Origin: an uncultured Flavobacterium sp.
GTDB lineage: Bacteria > Bacteroidota > Bacteroidia > Flavobacteriales > Flavobacteriaceae
Direction of reading: 5' to 3'
DNA length: 22,379 bases
NCBI RefSeq assembly: GCF_946479975.1
Contig: NZ_CAMLIX010000054.1
Span: 1 to 22,379 of the forward strand
The notes beneath the pieces are model-generated. The model did no database searches. It saw only the letters and a program-made list of their open reading frames with translations, and had not been told where the DNA came from. This document shows, piece after piece, positions 1 through 8,362 of the stretch (positions within the stretch are counted from its first letter, which is position 1; every line of letters starts with the position of its first letter). The translations under genes and the position numbers were made by a program.

Positions 1-1514
1 GCAGTCCAATTGAGAAATTAGACACAAAAGATATGGCAAAAAGTGGCGGTTATACTTTGGTCAATATCAAAGACGGAGATACTAAACCCGTTACCGTTAA
101 AATCGCTTTATCATTTGTAAGCGTAGAAAATGCTATTGAAAACCTAAAAGCAGAAGCTGATACTAAATCTTTCACTAAAATTTTTGAAGAAGGAAGTTCA
201 GAATGGGAAAAACTACTTTCTAAAATTCAGGTAAAAGGTGGAACAGATCAACAAAATGTGATGTTTTACAGCATGTTGTACAGGTCATTTTTATGGCCAG
301 CTCTAAGAAGCGACGTCAACGGACAATTTATAGACGAAGCAGGAAAAGTGCGTAAAGAGAATTATCGTTATTACACACTTCCTTCATTATGGGATGATTA
401 CAGAAATAAATTGGTTTTATTGAGTATTTTTTCACCAGATGTTACGGCAGATGTTATCAGTTCGATTATTAATGAAGGAGAAATTAAAGGTTTTATTCCG
501 ACGTTTTTTCACGGAGATCACGCGGCCTCATTTATCGCAGGATCTTATATGCGTGGAATTCGAAATTATGATGTCAAAAAAGCCTACGAATTATTATTAA
601 ATAACGCTTACAAAGAAGGCGGAACAAGACCTCACATTGCAGAATACATTTCAAAAGGTTACGTTCCAGAGCAAGATATTAAAAATCCTGTTGTAGAAAC
701 AAAAGGCAATGCCGGAGTGACTAAAACATTAGAATATGCGTATGATGATCACGCACTTGCATTATTGGCGAAAGAATTGAAAGACACCGAACATTATAAT
801 GATTTGGTAAAACGTTCTAAAAATTACGCCAATGTTTTTGACAAAGAATCGACTTTTATGCGTGGAAGATTGGCAAATGGAAAATGGGTTACACCTTTTA
901 ATCCCGAATTTCCGTATTACGAATACATGTACAGAGAAGCAAATGCATGGCAATTATCTTTTTTCGTTCCGCACGATATGCCGGGATTGGTGAAATTATA
1001 TGGTGGCGAAAAACCTTTTGAAGCCAAGTTGGATGAATTTTTTACAAAACCTTGGAATCCAAATTACATTGCTTGGAATATTTCTGGTTTTATCGGACAA
1101 TATTGCCACGGAAATCAGCCGGATCACGAAGCGCCTTTTTCGTATTATTTCATCAACAAACCTGAAAAATCTCAAAAAGTTATCGACGAGATTTTAGATA
1201 CAATGTACGGAATTGGTCCCGAAAAATTAGCTATGAGCGGAATGGACGATGCAGGCGAAATGTCTTCTTGGTATGTTTTCGGAGCTTTAGGATTATATCC
1301 TTTATCGCCGGCAGATCCAGAATATATTGTAACAGTTCCTATTTTTAAAGAAGTTTCGTGGACAACGCCGCAAGGAAAAAAAGTAACCTTAAGAAATCCG
1401 AATGGGAAAAGAAATTTAGAGGATATTAAAATGAATGGCTCTAAAATCAAGGGTTATTTCATTTCTCACGATGTATTCAAAAATGGTGGTGAAATACAAG
1501 TGGAAACAAAATAA
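1..1514 (+). CDS. GH92 family alpha-mannosidase, 3' part (5' end outside window)
   Basis: The reading frame is open to the window edge, so the ATG at 33 is internal and the N-terminal beta-sandwich domain is mostly missing. About 500 residues of the (alpha/alpha)6 catalytic domain are visible. GH92 enzymes are Ca2+-dependent inverting exo-alpha-mannosidases that trim N-glycans or yeast mannan. Landmarks seen: SLWDDYR near 384-404, EANAWQ at about 936-953 (its Glu aligns with the general acid of the family), CHGNQPDHE at about 1104-1130 and GMDDAGEMSSWYVFGALG at about 1239-1292 (the Asp pair aligns with the catalytic base region). Many members have GNEPSH where this one has GNQPDH, a change in the sugar-binding site that may alter linkage preference. 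It is the first gene of a glycan block on the same strand. The family call is firm; linkage specificity cannot be read from sequence. Confidence 0.93.
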   Translation, partial: SPIEKLDTKDMAKSGGYTLVNIKDGDTKPVTVKIALSFVSVENAIENLKAEADTKSFTKIFEEGSSEWEKLLSKIQVKGGTDQQNVMFYSMLYRSFLWPALRSDVNGQFIDEAGKVRKENYRYYTLPSLWDDYRNKLVLLSIFSPDVTADVISSIINEGEIKGFIPTFFHGDHAASFIAGSYMRGIRNYDVKKAYELLLNNAYKEGGTRPHIAEYISKGYVPEQDIKNPVVETKGNAGVTKTLEYAYDDHALALLAKELKDTEHYNDLVKRSKNYANVFDKESTFMRGRLANGKWVTPFNPEFPYYEYMYREANAWQLSFFVPHDMPGLVKLYGGEKPFEAKLDEFFTKPWNPNYIAWNISGFIGQYCHGNQPDHEAPFSYYFINKPEKSQKVIDEILDTMYGIGPEKLAMSGMDDAGEMSSWYVFGALGLYPLSPADPEYIVTVPIFKEVSWTTPQGKKVTLRNPNGKRNLEDIKMNGSKIKGYFISHDVFKNGGEIQVETK

Positions 1515-1544
1515 ATTTAATAGCCCTTTGGGTAAAATTATTTT

Positions 1545-1700
1545 TTAACAATAGAGACATAGATTTTAGTTTTAAATAAAAAGGTAAAAGAAAAAACTAG
1601 TTTTCACACATAGTCCCGATCCCGAAACTTCGGGACGGGATGTATTTAAAAAGTGAAACGCCTTTTATGGACAAAGAAAAACTATGTCTCTATGTGTTAA
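1545..1700. repeat. Nested palindromic intergenic element
   Basis: The outer arms are an exact 12-bp inverted repeat, ATAGAGACATAG at 1551-1562 and CTATGTCTCTAT at 1682-1693. It extends outward with TTAACA (1545-1550) against TGTTAA (1695-1700) after one extra base. Inside lie a perfect 12-bp palindrome AAAACTAGTTTT (1593-1604) and a GC-rich hairpin at 1614-1640, with arms TCCCG-A-TCCCGAA and TTCGGGA-CGGGA, one bulged A and a 2-nt loop. From memory, short palindromic elements of this kind recur between genes in Flavobacterium genomes; copy number could not be tested here. It could act on mRNA ends between GH92 and GH97 or be a non-autonomous mobile repeat. Confidence 0.75.
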
Positions 1701-1754
1701 GTTAAATTTTGATCACTTTAACCCAACGAGTTATTAATATAAAAACAATTTTAC

Positions 1755-3716
1755 ATGAAAAAAATAAAACTATTAATGTATCTTTTTTTGTTTTTTGGAG
1801 TTTGTAATTCCTATTCACAAAAAACAAATTTTGAAATGGTTTCTCCAAATGGCGAATTAAAAGTTTCGATCCATTTAGGAGACAAAATCTATTATTCAAT
1901 TTCGGCGGGAAATGAAATTTTAACCGAAAAGAATCGTTTGGCGTTGCTTCTAAAAAATGAAAATTTAGGCGCAAATCCGAAATTGGTAAACAGCAAAACT
2001 GGAAAGGTAAATGAAGTTTTAAAACCTGTAATTCCATTAAAATTTTCTACAGTTTCTAATTCATACAATTATTTACTTCTAAGTTTTAAAGGCAATTATG
2101 CAGTTGAATTTAGAGCTTTTGATGAAGGAATTGCGTATCGATTTGTCACTTCTAAAAAAGGGGAAATTAAAGTTTTGAATGAAGAATTTGCGATAAATTT
2201 CCCAACAGATTATTTGATTCATTTACAGCAGACCGGAAATTTTAAAACTTCTAGCGAAGAAGAATATTCACATATAAATGCTGGCGATTGGAATTCTTCA
2301 TCCAAAATGTCTACACTTCCGATTTTAGTGGATTCGAAAAAGGAATATAAAGTCTTAATCAGCGAATCGGATTTGTCTGATTATCCGGGAATGTTTTTAA
2401 AAGGAACGGGAAATGGTGCAGTATCTACTTTTCCAAAAACACCTTTGGAATTTGGGCCAGACGGAGATCGAAGCCTTAAAATTCTAAAAGAAGCAGATTA
2501 CATTGCCAAAACTTCGGGAACACGAAATTTCCCTTGGCGTTATTTTGTCATCACTAAAAATGACAAACAATTGATTCAAAATACAATGACCTTAAAACTG
2601 GCTCCAAAAAGTGAGTTAAAAGACGCTTCATGGATTAAACCTGGACAAGCAAGTTGGGAATGGTGGAACGGCGCAACGCCTTACGGTTCAGATGTTAATT
2701 TTGTTTCGGGTTATAATTTAAATACCTATAAATACTATATTGATTTTGCTTCGAAATTTGGTATCAAATATATTATTATGGATGAAGGTTGGGCGAAAAG
2801 TACAATAGATCCTTACTCGCCAAATCCAGATGTTGATGTTCATGAACTCATTCGCTACGGAAAAGAAAAAAACGTAGGTATTGTTTTGTGGCTGACTTGG
2901 TTAACGGTCGATAAAAACATGGAACTTTTTAAAACATTTAAAGATTGGGGAATCGCCGGAGTAAAAATTGACTTTATGGATCGAAGCGATCAAGTAATGG
3001 TGAATTATTATGAAAAAGTAGTAAAGGAAGCTGCTAAAAATCAAATTTTTGTAGACTTTCACGGAGCATTTAAACCTTCTGGTTTAGAATACAAATATCC
3101 TAATTTAATTTCCTACGAAGGAGTTAGAGGAATGGAACAAATGGACGGCTGTAAACCAGATAACAGTTTGTATTTTCCGTACATGCGAAATGCCGTTGGT
3201 CCAATGGATTATACGCCGGGAGCGATGATCAGCATGCAGCCGGAAGTGTACCGATCAGAACGTCCTAATTCTGCAAGTATCGGAACGAGAGCGTATCAAA
3301 TGGCCTTATTTGTGGTTTTTGAAAGTGGTTTGCAAATGCTTGCTGATAATCCAACACTTTATTATCGCGAAAAAGAATGTACAGAGTTTATCACTTCTGT
3401 TCCAACGACTTGGGATGAAACAGTTGCTTTGGAAGCAAAAGCAGGTCAATATGCGATCGTAGCCAAAAGAAAAGGTGCAAAATGGTTTATTGGCGGAATT
3501 ACAAATAATGCCGAAAAAGAACGAACATTCAAACTGAATCTTAATTTTTTAAAATCTAGAAGATCATATAAAGTAACTTCATTCGAAGACGGAATCAACG
3601 CTGGTTATCAGGCAATGGATTATAGAAAAAAGACTATTGAAGCGAATTCGAATTCCGTTATTGAAATAAAAATGGTTCGAAACGGAGGTTGGACTGCTGT
3701 TTTAGAAGAAATCTAA
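1755..3716 (+). CDS. GH97 family glycoside hydrolase, retaining alpha-galactosidase type
   Basis: 653 residues, a full-length GH97 protein. It has a signal peptide (about residues 1-21, ending SYSQ), an N-terminal beta-sandwich (about 25-285), a (beta/alpha)8 barrel (about 300-545, entered through SWEWWNGATPYG) and a C-terminal beta domain. GH97 contains inverting alpha-glucosidases (SusB type) and retaining alpha-galactosidases. The retaining group carries an Asp nucleophile in a VKxDFMDR motif; here GVKIDFMDRSDQ is present with Asp406, so alpha-galactosidase-type chemistry is inferred. Glu455 in SYEGVRGME is the probable acid/base. The product should be periplasmic. The next gene starts 10 bases after the stop, so the two are probably cotranscribed. 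The substrate could still be another alpha-glycoside. Confidence 0.93.
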   Translation: MKKIKLLMYLFLFFGVCNSYSQKTNFEMVSPNGELKVSIHLGDKIYYSISAGNEILTEKNRLALLLKNENLGANPKLVNSKTGKVNEVLKPVIPLKFSTVSNSYNYLLLSFKGNYAVEFRAFDEGIAYRFVTSKKGEIKVLNEEFAINFPTDYLIHLQQTGNFKTSSEEEYSHINAGDWNSSSKMSTLPILVDSKKEYKVLISESDLSDYPGMFLKGTGNGAVSTFPKTPLEFGPDGDRSLKILKEADYIAKTSGTRNFPWRYFVITKNDKQLIQNTMTLKLAPKSELKDASWIKPGQASWEWWNGATPYGSDVNFVSGYNLNTYKYYIDFASKFGIKYIIMDEGWAKSTIDPYSPNPDVDVHELIRYGKEKNVGIVLWLTWLTVDKNMELFKTFKDWGIAGVKIDFMDRSDQVMVNYYEKVVKEAAKNQIFVDFHGAFKPSGLEYKYPNLISYEGVRGMEQMDGCKPDNSLYFPYMRNAVGPMDYTPGAMISMQPEVYRSERPNSASIGTRAYQMALFVVFESGLQMLADNPTLYYREKECTEFITSVPTTWDETVALEAKAGQYAIVAKRKGAKWFIGGITNNAEKERTFKLNLNFLKSRRSYKVTSFEDGINAGYQAMDYRKKTIEANSNSVIEIKMVRNGGWTAVLEEI

Positions 3717-3726
3717 AAATCGTATT

Positions 3727-5049
3727 ATGAATAAAATACTTTTGTGGGCAATCACGGCTGCATTGGCCGGATTTTTATTTGGTTTTGATACTGTTGTTAT
3801 TTCGGGAGCAGACAAAAAACTTCAGGAATTATGGCATACTTCAGATGCATTTCACGGCGCTGTCGTAATGGCAATGGCATTGTGGGGAACAGTTGCCGGC
3901 GCTATTTTCGGCGGAATTCCGACCAATAAATTAGGCAGGAAGAAAACGCTGATTGGGATTGGAATTTTATTTCTGGTTTCTGCAATTGGTTCTGCATTGG
4001 CAAACGATCCGTGGACTTTTGCTTTTTTCCGTTTCCTTGGCGGATTAGGAATCGGAGCCTCAACAATTGCCGCTCCAGCTTATGTTTCTGAAATTTCTCC
4101 TGCAAAAGATCGTGGCAGGTTGGTTTCCTTGTATCAATTCAATATTGTTTTAGGAATTTTAATGGCTTTTCTTTCTAATTATTTATTGAGAGATGCAGGC
4201 GAAAACGCGTGGCGATGGATGATTGGTATCATGGCTTTTCCTGCGTTTTTTTATACCATTATTGTTTTTACAATTCCAGAAAGTCCACGTTGGTTGGTTT
4301 CTCAGTCCAAAATTTCGGAGGCTGAATTGGTGTTAAAAAAAATTGATTCGGATGCTAAAATTGACGATTTGATTGCCGAAATGCATTCAGGAAATGAAAA
4401 TAGAGAGCAAAAGAAAGAAACCATATTTTTAAGGAAATACAGATATCCTTTGATGTTGGCTTTTTTAATTGCTTTATTCAATCAGTTTTCTGGTATAAAT
4501 GCTTTTTTATATTATGCACCGAGAATTTTTGCGGAAGCAGGTTTAGAAGAAAGTGCCGCTTTAATGAGCAGCGTCGGAATCGGAATAACAAATTTAGTAT
4601 TTACTTTGATCGGTGTATTTTTAATTGATGTTTTAGGAAGAAAAATGTTGATGTATATTGGGTCAATTGGTTACATAATTTCTTTAGGATTGGTTTCGGT
4701 TGCTTTTTTCTTAAAATGGCAAGGTATACAAGTGCCACTTTTCTTGTTTTTATTTATTGCCTCACACGCAATTGGACAGGGCGCTGTAATCTGGGTTTTC
4801 ATTTCAGAAATTTTCCCGAATCATTTACGAGCGAGCGGTCAGGCATTTGGTTCTTCAACACATTGGATTTTAGCGGCTATCATTCCGTCAGCAATCCCGT
4901 TTTTATTTTCAACCATTGGAGCGGGAGTTGTGTTTTTGATCTTTACCATTATGATGGTTTTTCAATTAATTTTTGTGATTTTTATGATGCCGGAAACAAA
5001 AGGAAAATCATTGGAAGAACTTCAGAGTACGGTATTCAAACAAGATTAA
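3727..5049 (+). CDS. MFS sugar porter (sugar/H+ symporter)
   Basis: 440 residues with about 12 hydrophobic segments, the usual size for a bacterial sugar porter of the inner membrane (XylE/GalP-like family). Family signatures seen: GFDTVVISG in TM1 (19-27), LGRKK after TM2 (69-73), PESPRWL (184-190), QFSGINAFLYY in TM7 (253-263), DVLGRK (301-306) and PETKGKSLEEL near the C-terminus. It starts 10 bases after the GH97 stop, implying cotranscription and perhaps coupled translation. In context it should import a monosaccharide released by the neighbouring hydrolases, galactose or mannose being the obvious candidates; the sugar cannot be determined from sequence. Confidence 0.93.
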   Translation: MNKILLWAITAALAGFLFGFDTVVISGADKKLQELWHTSDAFHGAVVMAMALWGTVAGAIFGGIPTNKLGRKKTLIGIGILFLVSAIGSALANDPWTFAFFRFLGGLGIGASTIAAPAYVSEISPAKDRGRLVSLYQFNIVLGILMAFLSNYLLRDAGENAWRWMIGIMAFPAFFYTIIVFTIPESPRWLVSQSKISEAELVLKKIDSDAKIDDLIAEMHSGNENREQKKETIFLRKYRYPLMLAFLIALFNQFSGINAFLYYAPRIFAEAGLEESAALMSSVGIGITNLVFTLIGVFLIDVLGRKMLMYIGSIGYIISLGLVSVAFFLKWQGIQVPLFLFLFIASHAIGQGAVIWVFISEIFPNHLRASGQAFGSSTHWILAAIIPSAIPFLFSTIGAGVVFLIFTIMMVFQLIFVIFMMPETKGKSLEELQSTVFKQD

Positions 5050-5093
5050 TTCCATTAGAAAAGAAACTTTAAAAAATAAAAATATTTTAGATT

Positions 5094-6236
5094 ATGAATA
5101 AAATAAAAGGAAGTATTCTACTTTTTGCAGCCATTATATTGTTCTCGAGTTTTTCAATTATAAAAAGAACTGAAAAGGCAAAAAGCGATTTTTATAAAAA
5201 AGAAATGGAAAGCCTGAATGCAGCGATTGAAAGTAATTTTCATGATAAGGCTTCGGGTTATTATTTTGTTGATTTAGATCCAGCAAAGAGAGAAACAAAA
5301 TTTGGACATAAAAGAGAATACAGTTGGTTGTGGGCGCTTTGTGCGATGTTTGAAGCTTCTAACGAAATTGAAAAAGTAGATAAAAAAGCGAACTTAGTAG
5401 ACGGTATTTTCAATAGCATGCAGCCTTATTATGATCCTGTGCCACCTAAACCAGGTTATGGTGAATATATTGTAGAACTGAGCAAAGGTCAGCGGTATTA
5501 TGATGACAATCAATGGATTGGGATTACAGCTTTGGAAGTTTATGAAAGAACCGGCAAGAAATCTTATTTTGATTTAGGAAAGTCAATGTATGATTTTATG
5601 ATGACAGCATCTGACAACGCTCTTGGCGGCGGATTGTACTGGCGCGAAAATGATTTTGAAACGAAAAACACCTGTTCAAACGGACCTGGAATTATTGTTG
5701 CCTTAAAAATGTACAAAGCAACCAAAGACAAAAAATACCTCGAAAATGCGATAAAAATTTACGATTGGACAACTCAAAAACTGCAGACTCCAACAGGTTT
5801 ATTTTATGATAATATCAAGGTAAAAGATGGAAGTATAGGAGAAGCTATATTTTCGTATAATACAGGAACAATGCTTCAGTCTAGTGTATATTTATACGAA
5901 TTGACAGGAGAGAAAAAGTATCTTGAAAAGGCAAATAAAATGGCAGACAGTTCTTTGGACTATTTTTACAAAAGTGGAAAATTTAGAGACGGATATTGGT
6001 TTAATGCGGTTTTATTAAGAGGATATATGCATCTTTTAAAACATAATAAAGATTTAAAGTATATTTCAGGTTTCAAAAAATGTGTGGATAATGCATTAAA
6101 AGAAAACAAAAACAAAAAAGGATTATTTGAAGTAGATAACAGCGAATACAATTTAGTAGAACATGGCGGAATGCTGGAAATTCTGGCTCGATTTGCACAT
6201 CTAGAAGAACAGTATGATTTGTCAAAATTGAAATAA
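5094..6236 (+). CDS. GH76 family protein, probable endo-alpha-1,6-mannanase
   Basis: 380 residues, matching GH76 ((alpha/alpha)6 barrel) in length and motifs. GH76 enzymes cleave the alpha-1,6-mannan backbone of fungal mannans with retention, using two adjacent Asp residues. Here the pair is Asp137-Asp138 in GQRYYDDNQWIG. Further family-like segments are GGGLYWRE (about 178-185), the CSNGPGI region just after it, and FSYNTGTMLQ. The N-terminus (residues 6-22) is hydrophobic and looks like a signal peptide or membrane anchor; no Cys is present for a lipoprotein. It starts 44 bases after the symporter and is followed 28 bases later by the epimerase, so it fits the same operon. Together with GH92 it points to an alpha-mannan target. 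Confidence 0.87.
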   Translation: MNKIKGSILLFAAIILFSSFSIIKRTEKAKSDFYKKEMESLNAAIESNFHDKASGYYFVDLDPAKRETKFGHKREYSWLWALCAMFEASNEIEKVDKKANLVDGIFNSMQPYYDPVPPKPGYGEYIVELSKGQRYYDDNQWIGITALEVYERTGKKSYFDLGKSMYDFMMTASDNALGGGLYWRENDFETKNTCSNGPGIIVALKMYKATKDKKYLENAIKIYDWTTQKLQTPTGLFYDNIKVKDGSIGEAIFSYNTGTMLQSSVYLYELTGEKKYLEKANKMADSSLDYFYKSGKFRDGYWFNAVLLRGYMHLLKHNKDLKYISGFKKCVDNALKENKNKKGLFEVDNSEYNLVEHGGMLEILARFAHLEEQYDLSKLK

Positions 6237-6264
6237 TTTTAGCATTACCAATAAATAAAAGAGC

Positions 6265-7398
6265 ATGAACAAATTACAAATAAATATATGTTTATCATTT
6301 TTAGTGGTATTCTTCATTACGGATAATATATTTTCTCAAAAGGCAATTTCGGTTAAAAAATCCTCTATTCAAAAAGAGTTGATCGGGCAGGTTAGTGGTG
6401 AAAATGTTTTTCAATATACTTTAAAAAATAAAACTGGAATGCAGGTTCAGTTGATTACTTATGGCGCGGCAATTACGAATATTATTACACCAGATAAAGA
6501 GGCAAAAATGAGCAGCGTCGTTTTGGGTTTCGATTCGCTTTCACAATATGCAAGTAGTGATAATTCTTTAATGGGATCTACAGTTGGTCGCGTTGCAAAC
6601 CGTATTTCAAATAAAAAATTTACTATTGATGGAAAAGAATACACGCTTTCGTCTGATATTCATGGCGGTGTAAATGGTTTTGATAAACGAATTTGGAAAG
6701 CCAAAGAAATATCCAAAAAGAGTGAAAAGGCTGTCGAAATGACGTATTTAAGCAAAGATGGAGAAGAAGGTTTTCCAGGAAATTTATTAGTTTCTGTGAC
6801 TTTTACACTTAAAAATAATAATGATTTGGTTATTGATTATAAGGCAAGAACAGATAAAGCGACTCCACTTGTACTTACCAATCATACTTATTTTAATCTT
6901 TCGGGTGGAAAAGAAACTAAAGCATTAAATACAGAATTAACCGTTTTTGCAGATCAGTTTTTGGAGTTTAAAGATGGCAGCATGCCAACGGGTAAAATTC
7001 TCAACGTAAAAGAAACACCTTTTGATTTTACCGCTGCAAAAACAATTGGAAAAGACATAGAGAAAGTACAGCAATATACAAATGGCTACGATGTAACGTA
7101 TGTTTTGAGAAACCAAACCGGTAAATTAGCTTTAGCAGCAAAAGCTTTTGAACCTGTAAGCGGAAGAGAATTAGAAGTTTACACAACTGAACCTGGAGTT
7201 GTATTTTATTCAGGAAATTGGCTGAGCGAAAAAGTAAAAGGACGCAACAATGTCCCCTATACGAAAAACGGGGCATTCTGTCTCGAAACAATGCATTATC
7301 CAAACTCGGTAAATACGCCTGCGTTTCCGAATACGGTTTTGCGCCCGAATGAAACTTTTATTTCTCAAACCATTTACAGATTTCTAGTTAGAAAATAA
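6265..7398 (+). CDS. galM: Exported aldose 1-epimerase (mutarotase)
   Basis: 377 residues: a signal peptide (about 1-25, ending IFSQ) plus a complete galactose-mutarotase-like beta-sandwich. It interconverts alpha and beta anomers of aldoses such as galactose. Motifs seen: NRISNKKFTIDGKEY (112-126), HGG at 133-135, LTNHTYFNL with His207 (catalytic acid), TTEPGVVFYSGNWL (307-320) and CLETMHYPN with Glu341 (catalytic base). Periplasmic mutarotases are common beside glycoside hydrolase genes of Bacteroidota, where they supply the anomer preferred by a transporter or by cytoplasmic enzymes. It follows the GH76 gene by 28 bases on the same strand. The symbol is given by family; sugar preference is unproven. 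Confidence 0.92.
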   Translation: MNKLQINICLSFLVVFFITDNIFSQKAISVKKSSIQKELIGQVSGENVFQYTLKNKTGMQVQLITYGAAITNIITPDKEAKMSSVVLGFDSLSQYASSDNSLMGSTVGRVANRISNKKFTIDGKEYTLSSDIHGGVNGFDKRIWKAKEISKKSEKAVEMTYLSKDGEEGFPGNLLVSVTFTLKNNNDLVIDYKARTDKATPLVLTNHTYFNLSGGKETKALNTELTVFADQFLEFKDGSMPTGKILNVKETPFDFTAAKTIGKDIEKVQQYTNGYDVTYVLRNQTGKLALAAKAFEPVSGRELEVYTTEPGVVFYSGNWLSEKVKGRNNVPYTKNGAFCLETMHYPNSVNTPAFPNTVLRPNETFISQTIYRFLVRK

Positions 7399-7428
7399 AA
7401 ACATTCTTTTAAGTAAAGTTTAATTCTT

Positions 7429-7436
7429 TATGTTTG
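7429..7436 (+). promoter_or_regulatory. Candidate -7 promoter element for the DUF1080 gene
   Basis: TATGTTTG matches the Bacteroidota -7 consensus TAnnTTTG exactly and lies 64 bases before the ATG at 7500. No clear TTG lies at the expected distance upstream, so the call is tentative. It would give the DUF1080 gene its own transcript besides read-through from the operon. Confidence 0.4.
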
Positions 7437-7499
7437 AGTAACTTTAGAATAGCTATTAAATTAAATTTCAGATTATTTATAAAATCAAAAATTAGAAAA

Positions 7500-8180
7500 A
7501 TGAAAAAAATTATAATTGTCGCATTGCTTTTTTCTTTGGCACAAATTCAGGCACAAAAAGGATTTAAACCTTTATTTGACGGAAAAACAACAAAAGGTTG
7601 GCATTCTTACGGCAAAACTTCCGCCGGAGCGGGCTGGAAAGTAGAAGACGGAATATTACATTTTGATCCAGAAGCAGCTAAAAATGGACAAGGAGGAGAT
7701 TTAGTAACTAATGCGGAATTCGAAAATTTCCATTTAAAGTTAGATTGGAAAGTCGCTCCAAAATCAAATAGCGGTATTATTTTTTATATTAATGAAGATG
7801 CTCAGAAATATCCAAATACTTATAGTACTGGATTAGAAATGCAGGTTTTGGATAATGATGGTCATCCCGACGGGAAAATTATAAAACACCGAGTTGGAGA
7901 TTTATATGATTTAATCCAAAGCAAATCAGAACCTGTAAAAAAGGTTGGAGAATGGAATACAGCTGAAGTAATCAGTAAAAAAGGAAAGTTGACTCTTATT
8001 TTGAATGGAGTTGTTGTAGTAGAAACCGTTCTTTGGGATGATAATTTTAAAAAATTAATTGCGGGAAGTAAATTTGCCGACTGGCCAGGATTCGGAACTT
8101 TCAAAAAGGGAAAGATTGCCCTTCAAGATCATGGCGAAAATGTTTGGTATAAAAATATTCTTATTAAGAAAGGAATTTAA
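7500..8180 (+). CDS. DUF1080 (3-keto-disaccharide hydrolase-like) secreted protein
   Basis: 226 residues from the ATG at 7500, chosen because it gives a clean signal peptide (MKKIIIVALLFSLAQIQAQ); the longer frame from a TTG at 7434 would put 22 extra polar residues ahead of it. The rest is one DUF1080 domain, a concanavalin-like beta-sandwich: FKPLFDGKTTKGW at the start, SNSGIIFYI and GLEMQVLDNDGH in the middle, and KIALQDHGENVWYKNI at the end. Some members have been shown to hydrolyse 3-keto-glycosides in a pathway that first oxidises sugars at C3; others are uncharacterised. It follows the mutarotase on the same strand with a 101-base gap. No 3-keto-forming oxidoreductase is visible in the block, so participation in that pathway is uncertain. 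Confidence 0.88.
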   Translation: MKKIIIVALLFSLAQIQAQKGFKPLFDGKTTKGWHSYGKTSAGAGWKVEDGILHFDPEAAKNGQGGDLVTNAEFENFHLKLDWKVAPKSNSGIIFYINEDAQKYPNTYSTGLEMQVLDNDGHPDGKIIKHRVGDLYDLIQSKSEPVKKVGEWNTAEVISKKGKLTLILNGVVVVETVLWDDNFKKLIAGSKFADWPGFGTFKKGKIALQDHGENVWYKNILIKKGI

Positions 8181-8243
8181 AATAAATCGTAACACGCATG
8201 AAAGCTAAAAAAACATATTTACGATATCTAAATTTTTTACAAC

Positions 8244-8297
8244 TATCTGTCAGGATCTGATTTTCTTTTGTTATCTGTCAAAAAAAATGACAAGATA
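8244..8297. repeat. Direct and inverted TATCTGTCA repeats upstream of the hydrolase gene
   Basis: TATCTGTCA occurs at 8244-8252 and 8272-8280, 28 bases apart. An inverted copy with one inserted base, TGACAAGATA, lies at 8288-8297, so the second copy can pair with it across a run of A. The cluster ends 65 bases before the ATG at 8363. It could be an operator or a weak terminator for the upstream operon. Confidence 0.45.
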
Positions 8298-8362
8298 AAC
8301 TACAGAAACCAGCTGTAACGTTTTAAATATTTTGCAGTCTTTATTTTATAAACGCTGCACAT

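Noticed and set aside
4716..5072. 118-residue + strand frame overlapping the end of the symporter gene
   Set aside because: It lies in another frame of a well-matched MFS gene and its translation shows no family pattern.
7434..7499. Longer DUF1080 frame from a TTG at 7434
   Set aside because: It would begin inside the TATGTTTG promoter element and bury the signal peptide behind 22 polar residues; the ATG at 7500 gives a normal secreted protein.
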